A stretch of DNA of 64,000 nucleotides from Agaricus subrufescens (taxonomy: Eukaryota > Basidiomycota > Agaricomycetes > Agaricales > Agaricaceae), in the NCBI GenBank assembly GCA_029945375.1, contig CM057065.1:62001-126000 (forward strand), written 5' to 3'. Below the pieces are notes generated by a model that was not told where the DNA came from, did not search any database, and saw nothing but the letters and a program-made list of their open reading frames with translations. The number at the start of each line of letters is the position of its first letter. Within the stretch, counting starts at the first letter, position 1. Below are positions 1 through 11,605 of this stretch, in pieces. Position numbers and translations under genes: made by a program.

Positions 1-2091
1 CAGATTGGTTGCTACGCCGTTTGTCTTGTTGCTCTTTGATGCTGTCGTCTTCAGTCACAATAACACGATCCCTCTGATACCTGCGGTGTAGGGCGCGGAA
101 ACAGACCATGAAAGCTTGCTGTACTGTAACTGTGTCATTGGTGAATGAATTTGGCTCCCTCAAAAATTGATTGGCTAGGAGTAGAGCCAGCCTTTTATTC
201 CAAGGCGTGAAAACGGTTGGTCCATCGAAGTCGAGAAGAAATGTCTCAAGGTCCGGCCCGTCGACCTCCTTCTGTGACTTTTCAAATGCATCTAGCTGGT
301 GTTTGGTTGGCGTTTGGATCGGAAAAGGCTTTCGGTGATCATATTTTTCTGAGATCCACAGGCGTATAGATAACTAAATACTTTGTCAATTCAATTCATA
401 CTCAAATCGGCCAAATCATACCTTGAAGTTATTTTCAGCTTCGGTAAAAGGCGCTGGAGTAAAGGTCCTGTTGGAGGCTCGTATTCCATGACGATTATGA
501 TAGTTGTCATCTTGACGCAGTATCTTTCGCTGAACCAGATGTTTACGCCTGTGATTAACTCCCCCATCACTGGCTTGATCTAAATCAACTTCACTTTCGT
601 CATCACCTTCCCAGTCAACTTCTTCATCCGTCTCGTCCGGAGGGAAAGGTCTACTGTTTTTGTCGTGTCTTCTCTTAGAACAGCACTGCGCAATCTGAGC
701 AAGATATGTTATATGTGGGAACTTAGATGCTTACGCAATTGGGTCTTGTGCGATAAACATGCACAGCCTCTGGACCTTGATCGTCGGCAGCAGTCTTGTG
801 TATCTCGTGAACCTGATCACCATTTCTATATGTTAGATCGCTGCCCACTCCTTCGTTCACTACTGCAATACATCTGTAATCAGTCATAAGTAACAAGGTA
901 CAAGAGTAGGTCATACTATCAGTGGAACAGACGATGCTATGGGTGCAGTTGACATCTTCCATGGGCGAGGCTACGCCATCGGGGCGCGTTACATCTCCTA
1001 GTTTAGTGCCGACAGTGAATGAAGTTCAGATCTTCTAGTTCTGAAGAACGAACCTGCCATAACAAAGCGGCGGTTGCTATCCGCGTCAAATTCGTTTCCT
1101 TGAAGATGTTTACCCGAAGAAGAGTCGGGTAGTATATGATCTTGCAAAAGGTCGGCGGGCTCTTCTGGATTTGGTCTTGATAAGAGTACATTTTCGAAGT
1201 TTTAAACCTACTTACCAGTTCTAAAAGGACTATACTTGTTGATGACTCGAGATTCACTCCACAGATCACTGGAGTCCGAGGGGGGGGCAACATCTACGGG
1301 AGTAGGCGTTATCGGTTCGGCACTAAGATCTGATTGAAAGTACAACAATCAGGTCATAATCAGAACGCACAGACATCCAGATTAGAGAGCAACTCGTACC
1401 GGCCCCGAAAAGTGTATGATTGTAGGTCGTTGCAGGGGTATTTGATAGTTGTCCAAGACTAGGGACGTTGAGTCGGCCTCGTGGAAGATTGAAATCCAGG
1501 CTGTGAGTCGGCATATGAGAGGAAGTCGTAATATCTAAAACATTATCTGGTAAGAAGTTTTCAATAGAAGACGGCAGAAGATGGAGGAAATTACCTAGAG
1601 AAGGATGAGAGCCGATATGCGTTGACTTGATCGTTTCATCAGAGCCCTCGTCAGCGGAAACAAATTCTTCCTCCGTCATTTCGGAATGGTTCCTCATAAC
1701 CTCATTGGAATCGACATCGTTCTCCATAACCTCATCAGACTCAACGACCATTAAGGAAGAACTGAGTTGATCTGCCAGGCGTGAGTCTTGCACGTCGAGG
1801 GGTGTTTCTTGCCCTAGAATATTGATGTTCTCGGACGATGGCAGTCGTGGCGTTGCCGCTAGAAGTATCTGCACCTTTGGGCATTTCTTGTAACCCATGA
1901 GCTTTTGTTGCAGTACGGATTTTACGGAAATTCAGTATGATTGGAATTTCGTTCTTCTTCAAATTGTGTTTCACATACGCCTCCCGATATGGTTCTATTA
2001 TCGGGGCAGCCGGTTCGTGCCTGCAGAATGTGTAGAAAAAGTGAACATCGACTAGTTTGAGCACTCACCCACTCGGCCCAGTATTAGACAT
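1..2091 (-). CDS. Hypothetical acidic fungal protein, 3' end off the left edge
   Basis: I do not recognise this protein. It rebuilds as nine exons on the minus strand: 2091-2069, 2020-1875, 1813-1400, 1329-1216, 1164-1054, 997-917, 862-735, 694-422 and 373 to the window edge. The first eight sum to 1290 nt, so frame holds throughout, and donors such as GTGAGT and GTAAGT support the model. The start ATG at 2091 gives MSNTGPSGHEP. The middle (about residues 60-180) is rich in Asp, Glu and Ser; a second acidic patch (PPDETDEEVDWEGDDESEVD) lies in exon 8. The last exon begins LSIRLWISEKYDHRKPFP and runs about 124 residues without a stop, looking like the folded, conserved part. No catalytic motif or membrane segment is seen. 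One donor (GTGCAG near 1874) is atypical. At least 554 residues are visible. Confidence 0.6.
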
Positions 2092-2320
2092 GGGTGAGGA
2101 GTATAAAGATGGAAAAGAAAAATTTTCGACCTATGTGACAAAGGGAATAATTGCTTCCGCCCCCTGCCCAGGTGTGCATGACCAAAATAGGCCCACTAGT
2201 GCAGTCGGAGCTCGGACCCCAGGCGTGAAATTCGGTTCTCGGTTGCCTAAAACATGTTCCATAGTCAGAATTGCATCACCGAGATATACTACGTTTACGG
2301 AACCACCGATAAAGATATAT

Positions 2321-3800
2321 CTAGATATAAGATAAAGTTGGATGATATAACAGGGACTGATCGTTGTCATCGGCAAGAATGGACTTGAATACAAAAAAGA
2401 TCATGACGGCAGAAAAAAACGGAAACCACAGGTAAGCACGGTGGAATAAGTTAACGGCAATTGCCCGAGAAACATTGAAGAGGTAAGCAATTTTCTCGTG
2501 CGAGAAATTATGTTTCAAGATATAGTTTAGCAAAAAATCAGTGTATGTCGCAATGAGCTGGCCTGCAAACGAGTCAATCGACAGATCTATTAGAAGTAAA
2601 AAGGACACACAGTGTTTGCGGAAACCAGAATATATGACATTAAAAACGTCCCTCGATTGGAGCCAGCGGAAGGCTTGTTCGCGGCGAACAGATGACTCTA
2701 ATGGTGCAATTTAGCCAACGTGAACAAAAAAAAAAAGGAGCAGAGTCCAATCATAGGGAAGCACTGACCATTTGTTTTGAAAGCTTTCGCATCCACAGCC
2801 TCCACAAGTGGACTAATGTCAAGCTGCTGTAAATCGGATGGAACGCGGTAGAGAATGTCGTCTGAAAGCCCCTGGAGTATATGCTCCAAGCCGTTACAGA
2901 TACCAGTGATAGTTGCCAGTTGTGCGTCGATGAGGGACCTAAACTCTGCAAATTCCTCCCTCTCTTCAGCTTGAGCCGATAGTGATCCCCGAAACATTTC
3001 GATCAATTCATCAGCTTTACTATGATTTATTGCCTGGGCCTGTAATTGTTGTTGACCAAGGGATCCGATGATGTCACTAAGGCGCCTGGTCATGCCATCC
3101 TCTAGTTCACGCGACGTTCGTTCCAATTTATCTTGAAGATCACGTAGGTCAATCTGGAGCCGACTAAAATGTTGGCTGGTAGTTTGTTGTTTCAACTCGA
3201 TCGCCTCAACCGCCGTTTGAACAGATTCTACAATGCTTTCAAAATCATCCTTGTGGTCAGCCTATGCAGTGACTATGAATGTGAGATTTCGTATTTCAGG
3301 TGAAAACACGGACCAAAATTTTCTCAACCGTGTTCTTGTACAACCTTTGAGTAACACCAATCGCTGTGACCTCTTCTTCCACCTGTATGAGCCGCTGTTC
3401 AAATTGCTCCATAGACTCCATACCTGTACGGCGAGTTAGATTCGTATGATAGAGCCAATATACCCTCGTACCCACGTCAATTGAAGAAAATCTTCAGGTT
3501 TTCGACAATGTGGAAGTGGGTCGATGAAAAGTCAGCAAATTTGTCGGAACCAAGCGCAAGTATAGGGGGTTCGATTTCTGCGTCCGGTCAAGGGTCGAAG
3601 ACGCATGCCTGAACGATTGTTGAAATTTTTTCTGCCGGTGGGACCCTGTCGAAGGATAGCGCAACTGTTGAAAAAACACGATGCGTAATGAAACGTCGGC
3701 TAAGAAAGCTTCGACGTTTCCTTTTTTGATATGCCTGGATGGCATAGCAATCTAAAGAGGATCGGTTTGCCTGCATCGCTGATGGTAGAAGGATAGACAT
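2321..3800 (-). CDS. Coiled-coil protein with C-terminal hydrophobic segments (Kar5/Tht1-like architecture?)
   Basis: Three 3' exons are clear: 3423-3314, 3261-2769 and 2697-2321. Together they encode a long amphipathic coiled coil (MESMEQFEQRLIQVEEEVTA, then RDLQDKLERTSRELEDG and QAEEREEFAEFRSLIDAQL). A hydrophobic tail follows, with two likely membrane segments, VSFLLLIDLSID and LWFPFFSAVMIFFVF. The 5' part (about 3430-3800) is not resolved: one frame has a short open stretch beginning MSILLPSAMQ, another has ALGSDKFADFSSTHFH, and I could not join them in frame. Cys-poor N-terminus aside, a coiled coil ending in membrane segments is the layout of the nuclear-fusion protein Kar5/Tht1, but I see no diagnostic motif. 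Treat that name as a guess; the gene could also be partly decayed at its 5' end. Confidence 0.45.
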
Positions 3801-3870
3801 GAGATTTATTGAGTTACTGTGACATGAGTAACGAGACAGGGCAAGATAGCAACAACTACAAACAAATCAT

Positions 3871-6104
3871 CTAACTGACTGGAAATATACGCGGAAGACA
3901 AGGAGCTCTGCCGAAATGATCGAAAAATGCTTGACAATAATGGCTAGCAGCAAGCCCTTCAACTTTCTCCATCATTGGCTGGTCCCAATGTTTTTGCCCG
4001 TTCACAGTTGAGGAAAATGGCAGCTGAGCCAATAGTTGGGGTATATGTCCAGGCCAATCCATAACAATGCTTTGAAACGCTTCCACGTACACACATCTTT
4101 TGAGCCAATCTTCAGCAGCAACTCCGATCGACTCGCTCGGTAGTGACAGACTTGCAGCACCACAATCAGGCCACATGTCACCCACTTTTTGAGATCGAAT
4201 CTTGCTCCCTTCTTCAGTATCCCACATCGACTTCATTATAAGGTGGTCGAGGGTCGTCAGCTCGGCGCGAAAATTGTGTTCTTCAGTATCCCAGATAAGT
4301 TGCCGACGACTGACGGCAGAGAAATCGGGTCCACCCACGCGGCGCCAGACAACCTGATCATTCCACATGAGCACCTGTACGTCCTCTTTTCTTGGCAGGA
4401 CTTGAACAAAAATCGCTTTAGCTGCTGCTTTTAGCTTGCCACCCCGACGGGTCGAACGAGTGGCGTCCACTGTGGGAGCGTTCGAAGCTTGGTAGCGATT
4501 ATCCAGTCGGAGAAGTTCGAGATCTAAGGCTACTCCACGGAGATAGGTACGCCATTGCTGGGCATTAGGGAGGGGTGCCGGATGCGTGGAGTCACCGAGG
4601 CTGCTCATCCAAGAGGACCGAATAACCAACCAGCCGAGCATGTGTTCCAAATTTCTTTGTTCGTCGTCTCCACAAAATATATTACGAGGTGGGAAGGCAA
4701 ATCCTCGAAAGAGCTTGACGTCAGGGTGGTCGACCACACGCATTATGTCGATCTTCACTTCTGTAAGTGCTTTCTTCCAAGAATTAATGAGCTTCGGGAG
4801 ATAAGGTGTGTCGAGGTCCTTGAATAGATCGAGATTCACTGATATATTAGGTTTTTTCAGCTGCACCCGCGCAACAGCCTTTTCCTTTGAATCTATATAA
4901 CACTCAGATTCTGACCTGGAAAATGAGTAGAGAACTACTCACATGGCTTAGAAGAATCTATTTTTTTGTTTGGCTTCTGACGTTGAGCCTCCGAGGCTGT
5001 TGACTCTATCTCGGAACCCCGCCCAAGCAAATTGAGTTGAAGGTTACCGGGTTTCCATTGCTCAATACCAGCATGGATCTGCCGCGAGAGGGGACCTTGA
5101 TAGAATATCGGCGCACCGGGCCAACGTTTCGTCTCGATCCCACGATGAGCAGGTCGAATCACAGGCGACTGCATCACTATAGTTGTGCTGAGAGGCACTT
5201 CCGACGACGGATGTACATACCAAACCGGGATTCCTTTCTCGTGCAGCTCGCAAAGAACGGAGACCCGGTCGGTTATGCAACTGAGACGAGTATTATCAAC
5301 AGCGAGGGATCCGCCTGACGAAGAGATGGACTGTAAGTCGGGAGAAGACAGGCTTTTCCTACCGATCGCGATCCTATCCAACATTGCTCGTAATTCCAGG
5401 CAGTATCGCTGGGCAGCAACAGTGGTGAGATGAACACTAGTGAAGGGTTGGGGCGTAAAACGGAGGGTAGATACACAATGACGCATTTTCATGGCGCAGC
5501 CTTGGAGATTCTGATAGTCTGAACCATTGGTGCAAACGCAAGCTTCAACCTCTTTCATCAGATTCGCGTGAATGCCGTCCAACTCCTCCGCGATTTGGGG
5601 TAGTAACAAGCCGAATGACTTCGATCCTGGGTCTAATTGAAAGTCGCGTTCAGATATCTTGTACCATAGACGGCGAAGAGGATGCGAGTCGAGGACCTTC
5701 CCAGTAGGCTTTCGGAGGACATAGGGGAAATGTTCTTGACCATCGAAATACCATTGTGGCCATTGAGCCCAGTCTTCCGCCCCCCATCTTCCGTCGATAC
5801 ACATAGAGATGACTTGGATTCCAAGGTTAACGTATGGAAGGTAGTCAGCATTAGGAGTGCTGATGACGAGCCTTTCACCCTTGCGCAAGTGAAGATTTTT
5901 GTTGTCAGCGGACAGGTATGTGGAGTCTAGTTCACCAATTAGTAGCGCATCAGACACTCGTATAATCCCTAGCGTTAAGATTCACTGTGAACATGTTTTC
6001 GAATAGGGCAAAACAGGTGAAGTGGGCTCACCATCTCCTGGGCGGGTAAACGGCTCATATATGGTGCCTCCATGACAATCGCGTGGTCGTTCATCCATAG
6101 TCAT
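3871..6104 (-). CDS. Large hypothetical protein of an expanded Agaricomycete family
   Basis: Start ATG at 6104 (MTMDERPRDC); exon 1 is 6104-6032 and exon 2 starts at 5968 after a clean GTGAGC/CTAG intron. Exon 2 contains GIIRVSDALLIGELDS, CIDGRWGAEDWAQWPQ, and the stretch GIPVWYVHPSSEVP. Exon 3 runs to a stop at 3871 and contains NIFCGDDEQRNLEHMLGWL and several Trp-rich segments. The exon 2/3 junction near 4913-4990 is uncertain: the obvious GTGAGT at 4942 lies only 27 nt from the acceptor and is out of phase, while a GTCAGA donor near 4987 with acceptor CAG at 4911 restores frame. I know this as a recurrent Agaricomycete hypothetical without assigned function. About 690 residues; no signal peptide or membrane segment seen. 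It has no obvious operon-like relation to its neighbours. Confidence 0.6.
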
Positions 6105-6462
6105 CTATCATTCATAAGTTCAATGATCATGCTGGCTGATTGATTTACGACACGCGCTTGCATGCACATACCTTCAGAGATGCGCTTCCAACGCTGGTGA
6201 TCCGGGAAGAAGACTAGTCGTCACGCCTTACGTGACTAGGGTAGGTGTAAGCGGCCCGCCTCATATGGAAAACTAAAATGCGATCATCGTCCAAGCTGAC
6301 CATCCCCCAGTGGGAGCTAAGCTGGAGCTAAGTGTCCGAGATCATCGGTTCCACGAAAAAAAAAAGAGAGAACCGGGGAGAGTCATGTAACGGAGTACGT
6401 GCAAATTGAACGGCTAGTATAAGCTGTATATGCTATATATATGATCAATTCATTCGTGACTA
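6105..6462. other. Intergenic spacer
   Basis: Upstream of the 6104 gene and downstream of the WD40 gene. It holds an A-run near 6354-6363 and AT-rich sequence around 6420-6445. No further coding exon is supported. Confidence 0.5.
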
Positions 6463-7931
6463 TTAGTTGCGAATGTACAAATAGAGTGCCGCGACAAAAA
6501 GAAACGCAAGCCCACAATTAAGCTTGAAGGAACGACATAAGTGGAATTTTGGTTTACGCTCCCTAGGCAAAGGTGCTATGAGGGTAAGGTCAGACTTCAA
6601 TGCTTGAGAGGAAACAGCAAGTTTGTACGCACCGTCAGCACGCACAATATTGAGATTATTACCATTCGTAACCAGGGCTACGCGATAGAAAAAATTCTCC
6701 CGATCACCTAGGCTTTTATTCCACTGAAATGATCCAAGTTGGAGGGGTTGAGGCTTTGCAGGAGTAACAGCCATGGGATATAACTCACGGCTATATTAGT
6801 TACATTCTGGGTGATATGGTGACACTCTGCAAATTATAATGAGAAAAGAAATCGCTGGAGAGTTCTGGTGCCTACCTTCAATATTCAGCACTGTCTTTCG
6901 TCGCTTCTCAATATGCAAGAGAACTATCTCAGACTCGAGCGCAGCAATGATACATGATCCCTCATGTGCCCATATAATTGGTGACTGGTGAGGGATAATT
7001 GCAGGGGGATAGAGACACCTATAAACTCTCCCACTCTGCCGATCATACACGCGTATTTCACTCCCAGACGGAATTGCGAAATATGGGCCACCATCAATAA
7101 TGATCTGTGGTGCGTCGATACGAAGACCGAGCGAGCCCTGCTGCGGAATTCGTCCAGCCATAAAAAGAATAAGGCCCGTTTTTACATTCCATGTTCTACA
7201 GGAAGCCATGAGGTTCAAAGATCCGATATAGTTGGGACAACTCACACAACACCCTGCCTTTCATAAGAGACAACCAAGGCAACTGACGATTTGTTGGCCC
7301 ATGCGACCCCAGTGACGTTCACGTTTGTTTTGTCGTATTGGTCTTGAGGATCGTCTAACTTTCTGACAAACACCCATTTTGGTCTCGAGTTTTCGTCGCC
7401 AACTAAGAGGCGACTTTGAATTTCGGACTGCATTCGTCAATGATACACTTACCCATTTCCCAGATTGTTACCTCACTACCGCCTCCCAACGCGAGATAGC
7501 GAGTATCGCTACTTATTGCTATGAAACGAATCTCCATTTCAGAGGCGCGAAACCCTTGAGAATGATATTCCTGCAATGGACGGCCATAAGTGCTACGTAG
7601 AATGATAGACCATTCACAAACCATTTGCTCCCAAGAGACCATGGTTAGAAAACCTCTGTCACAGCCAAAGAAAAGCTGGTTGTTGACGTTCCAGGCCACG
7701 GATAGTATTTGGACGGAGTCTCGATAAAAGCGCAAGTCGAGAGCCCAAGTCGTGGTCTCCCAAACACAGATTCGATCTTTTAATGCAACTGCTAGGAACT
7801 GACCACTGGGGGAAAACGCAAGTGCGTGTACCCGGCCATCCAATGTGAGCTCTTTCTCGAGGGAGTAGCGAAGCATAGTGTGTGGGAGGTCGACATCATG
7901 CAATGAGTAATTTGAGCATGCCAATGACTTC
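6463..7931 (-). CDS. WD40 repeat protein with C-terminal membrane anchor
   Basis: Five exons fit in frame: 7931-7453, 7402-7246, 7195-6876, 6826-6789 and 6723-6463. Seven-bladed propeller repeats are visible: VHALAFSPSGQFLAVALKD with ICVWETTTW, ILSVAWNVNNQLFFGCDRG, IRFIAISSDTRYLALGGG with VTIWEM, VTGVAWANKSSVALVVSYE with VVTWNVKTG, and a late blade with IIWAHEGSCIIAALESE. After the propeller comes a basic stretch (PLPRERKPKF) and a terminal hydrophobic segment CGLAFLFVAALYLYIRN ending at the stop, which looks like a tail anchor. The start is not settled: the first exon opens at an acceptor (ACAG, 7932-7935) and no in-frame ATG lies near the likely N-terminus, so a short upstream exon is probably missing. 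Partner unknown; WD40 proteins are usually scaffolds. Confidence 0.72.
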
Positions 7932-8287
7932 CTGTAATCAATTCAAATTTGTGCAATCGATTCGAATCTATCCAAAAGGAGGTTACCAGTTAGTGCCCAC
8001 GTACTCGCAGTGGGTCCGCCAGGGTAAGTATGCATGATAGCCGATATGATTGAATTCTCTTTTCCAAGACCCGACGACAGGGACACCCACGGGTCACATC
8101 TGTCACAACGCAATCCTTCCCCTTCTAACTCTTACCTCCCCTGCCAATGACCCGCCCTGAGGATTTCTGGGAAGAGACACTTTCTGTCCTTCTTAAATAT
8201 TGTTCAAATGAGCGTCAACTTGACCTCACTTGACCTCAGGTCCTACATGCTTTGCTTTGCTTTGCTTTGAGACTTCTTGTCCGTAGC
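7932..8287. promoter_or_regulatory. Divergent intergenic region with a TTTGC microsatellite
   Basis: This spacer separates the minus-strand WD40 gene from the plus-strand SUN gene, so both promoters and possibly a missing first WD40 exon lie here. A short tandem TTTGC run sits at about 8250-8270, just before the SUN start codon. No clear TATA box is seen. Confidence 0.35.
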
Positions 8288-9554
8288 ATGCATAACGACG
8301 GAGACCACCCGACGGCCCTTCCTGATGCTCTGACTTCGGCCGGACTATCTTTGGTATCTTCAAGGGTTGTTGGTACCGGAGTCTTTAAAACCCAGTTTAC
8401 TTGGTACGGTTCCCAAGGATCTCCTGATTCTGGCCTAATGTCTCCCGTCAAACACGACTCTACTGAACTTTTCTTTCCCTCGAATGAGGCCACCGGAGAA
8501 CCACATTCTACTCCAGAGCCCGACTCTTTGGTATGGTAGACCAAGCTTGTTATTTTGGTAATATCATGATTCACCCTCGCATTTGCAGGTTCGGCGTGGA
8601 ATCTCCCGCCTCACTCGCCTCAGCCTACTCCTCTGGTCCTTGGCTACGTTCATCACCACCGTTGTCGTGATGTTTCGTATCATCACTGACCTCGGCCTTG
8701 TCCCCCCCTCCTTTGTTGATCAATACGTGTTCGCGAATCGGAGCGCTCAACTTTGCGCCGTGGGATCTTCAACGCATTCTCTGGAACAATTGGACCGACG
8801 CCTCCATAATTTAGAATCACGGCTCGACTTCCTCAATCGCACGTTGGAGCCTCTTCCAAACTCTCACCTCAACACACTCTCTTCGCGACTTGAAGCCGCT
8901 GAAGCCCATGTCCAGAGCCTCTCGACCTTAGTTGAAGGGGCCCATCCAAGAAATGTAGCCCTGTGGGCAGATGGTGCCCGGCACGTCAAGGCATTCACTT
9001 CCCCAACTTATGAAGCCAAACGGAGTGGGTTACTTCAATACATTTGGCGTCCAAGGGAAGCTTTCGTTCCTCCCGCCCATGTACTCAACGGTGCCCCTAC
9101 TGCATACTGTTGGGAATTTCTTGGGTCGAGGGGGCAATTTGCGGCTCGTCTCTCCGAAAAAAGCCGCATTACTTCTTTGAGCATCTTTCATGCTCATCGT
9201 CGCACCCTCTCTCCGCTTGCGGCTTCCAAGGCACCGAAATCATTTACCCTGTGGGGCTTGTACCCTGATGCTGCTCCAATCCCCCACGGCACTGCATGGA
9301 AACCTGCCTCCGATTTTCTCAAATCCTCCAGTCCCCCATCTGATATGAAACACAATAACCGTTTGATATCACTCGTAAATGGAACTTATGATCAAACTTT
9401 GTCCCAAACTCGTCAATATTTTAATGTATCGTCTTCCCTCTTGTCTACGTTGCTTCAACCGGTCGATGTCGTTGTTTTGGAGGTCTTAAGTAATTGGGGC
9501 TCGAACACGACATGTCTGTATGGCCTTGGCCTTCATGTTGAACCCACTGAATAG
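8288..9554 (+). CDS. SUN-domain nuclear-envelope protein
   Basis: Two exons, 8288-8530 and 8589-9554, joined by a GTATGG/TTTGCAG intron give 402 residues. The start ATG at 8288 is chosen because the earlier ATG at 8246 meets a stop at once. Layout: an acidic or polar N-terminus (about 80 residues, nucleoplasmic), one membrane segment near residues 90-115 (SLLLWSLATFITTVVVMF), a coiled-coil linker (LEQLDRRLHNLESRLDFLN, then LSSRLEAAEAHVQSLS), and a C-terminal SUN domain. The SUN domain has the expected landmarks: YCWEFLGSRGQFAARLSE, ITSLSIFHAHR, FTLWGLYPDA and a final VVVLEVLSNWG...CLYGL strand. SUN proteins span the inner nuclear membrane and bind KASH proteins in the lumen, linking nucleus to cytoskeleton and acting in nuclear migration and fusion. 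The gene appears intact. Confidence 0.87.
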
Positions 9555-9880
9555 TTATTCGAAAAATTGATTAAACTCGATTATTTTCCGTACACAAATG
9601 CAAAATTGTCTGAATAGATCATGATCTGGGCGGAGCTACTGCCCTTGTTCTATTACGTGAAGGGCCTCCAGTGAGTTATCAATTTTTTAGGTCAGGATCA
9701 CCGTTGACATCGCTTGCACCACTTGCTCCGATTACGGGAATATCGTCCTAAATTTTCACGGCAAAAAACGAGTGTCAGCTTTCCAGATTTCCGCGCGATT
9801 GGTTGCCATCTTCAATTGATTTGTTTGGTTGTCTGTTTCCACTGATCATACGAGTCTTCAGAATTTAAGGTGGCCTCTTC
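9555..9880. other. Intergenic spacer
   Basis: Spacer between the SUN gene and the next plus-strand gene. I see no exon, repeat or clear promoter box beyond ordinary AT-rich sequence. Confidence 0.4.
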
Positions 9881-10862
9881 ATGTCTTCCACCTCGTCCCA
9901 TAGCATGGAGTCAACACCCACTCACTTTGAGAGAGGAGGGGAGTATTTCTTCCTCATCACTGAACGATCTTCAGACCCAGATCAGCCCAAATCAACTGAG
10001 ATCCACCATCCATCATCCTCTCTCCGTCTCATCGAAACTGGCATACATCTCAGCAGCAACAACTCTGTCCGCCGGCGCACGAAAGTAGTATGTGTCCATA
10101 TACCGCCTTTACCGCATACTGACATTTTATTAGTATAATCCCCCGCGCGAGAAAGTTCACTTCTCCGTCGGCGTGCGTGACGTCGCAACGCTATCTCGAA
10201 ATTTAGGAACAGGCCAAAGGCAGAGACCCTTGAGCACATACCTCTCGCAAAATAGTCTTGAGAGGTCTTTATCGGATATGAGTGCCATCACGGATACTGA
10301 CAATGAAGAGGAACCCATTCAGGTATGTATAACCCCCTCGCCTTCGAGTTTGGGTAAGTAACCCTCGATGACAGAACCGTCGGATGGATGGTAAGCTGGA
10401 CGCAGGCATAATTCCATTCAATGTAAAAATCGTCAGTGATGTTTCCGTTCTGTTGCCTCATTTTGATCGTGACAATATCACCTTTAGAAACCTGGCGAAT
10501 CACCTTATCGTCGCCCACAACATATGTCGTTGTATGGTGGTAAACCACCTCAAACATGGTTCTACGATCAACAAACTAACTCAATTCCGGAGCCACCGAA
10601 AATCCCTAAAGGCATTTCAGTTCCATTGAAGGCACTCTACATCTGTGACACCATGAATGATACACAATGCACAAAACGTCAAATTTGGATCAATGAGGGT
10701 GAGAGGGGAGTTTTCTGGTCAGTAGTTGAAGAGGCTAGTGACGCTCAGCAAGTTATTGATAACGAAGTATACGTATGCTACATCTGTGACAAAGGTCCTC
10801 GCTGGGTGAAGCGGGCATCGTATGTCACTTACAGAGGAAGGAAGGCGCATCGTGATGGATAA
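9881..10862 (+). CDS. Hypothetical 256-residue protein
   Basis: Three exons, 9881-10087, 10134-10322 and 10488-10862, all joined in phase 0 with GTATGT donors; 69, 63 and 124 codons. I do not recognise the product. The N-terminus is polar (MSSTSSHSMESTPTHFERGG), the middle has NPPREKVHFSVGVRDVATL, and an acidic patch DTDNEEEPIQ closes exon 2. Exon 3 carries a Pro-rich stretch (NSIPEPPKIPKGISVPLKAL) followed by a compact C-terminus with two similar segments, ALYICDTMNDTQC and VCYICDKGPRW, which may be a small repeated or metal-binding fold because each holds a YICD motif. No signal peptide or membrane segment. The intron before exon 3 is long (165 nt) for this window. A minus-strand open frame at 10288-10557 overlaps and is judged a shadow. 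Confidence 0.55.
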
Positions 10863-11605
10863 ATTGTTATAAGTTGACAAATCTTAGATGAATCTATAAA
10901 TAATATACCACCAAGATCACCGATTTATGTTGCACAGGGTCTGGTTGCAGGGCCAACGTTAGAAAATCAAGAATGATAGCCTTTGCCGATTGAGATTCAA
11001 CCATTCGGATCATGTGATATTGACTGATCGTCACTTGTGACAGTTATGAATGCGATCAACCAAATATGCACGCGATCAACTGCTACCTCCATGTTAAAAG
11101 TTGAGGATGGACTAATGAATGGCCACTTTGGCCTCCATTATTTGAAAGTTTAGGAGCGGCCATTTGGCCTTCTAAAACCTTACTTTGGATGGTCTCTTTG
11201 ACCTTCAATCGATATGTTGACTCAAGCGTTGACTCTCACGAATTCGATGCCCCTCTTCTTAAGGATGTCGGGCTGTTTAGCTGTCTGTGGTTGCAAATTT
11301 CAGACCCACGAGGACGTGCCGTGTTTCCCCTCTTGGTCTAGTTCATAATCTGTGCGCGAAGTGCGAAATTTTCTATAGCAAAATTTCATAGCGACCCTCC
11401 AACTGTGCGTCCTGACTAAGTTCCACTTGTCCGATAAGGGTCGCCCAAATGCCTGCCTCGCTATCACTAGGACTTCACCGCGCAAGCCGGAGGGGCAAAA
11501 AGAGGAATAAATAAGCCGGTTAGTGGCAGAGCTCAGATAAGCGACACTACGACTGACTGACACTCTTTTTCTATCGATTTTACTTACCTCTACATCGATA
11601 CGTCT
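10863..11605. repeat. Intergenic region with GGYC-N5-GRCC hairpin motifs
   Basis: No exon is supported here. Three short inverted motifs occur: GGCCACTTTGGCC at about 11121-11133, GGCCATTTGGCC at about 11159-11170, and GGTCTCTTTGACC at about 11191-11203, where the outer GGTC/GACC arms replace GGCC/GGCC. Each is followed by CTT or CTC. The same kind of motif recurs near 15.2-15.4, 16.8 and 18.2 kb. Confidence 0.45.

Noticed and set aside
4916..4942. GTGAGT...CCAG as the intron between the two halves of the 3871-6104 gene
   Set aside because: It would be only 27 nt long and it breaks the frame; a donor further upstream is more likely.
10288..10557. Minus-strand open frame with protein-like composition
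   Set aside because: It overlaps the intron and exon 3 of the plus-strand gene, whose splice sites and phases are consistent, so it is taken as a shadow.
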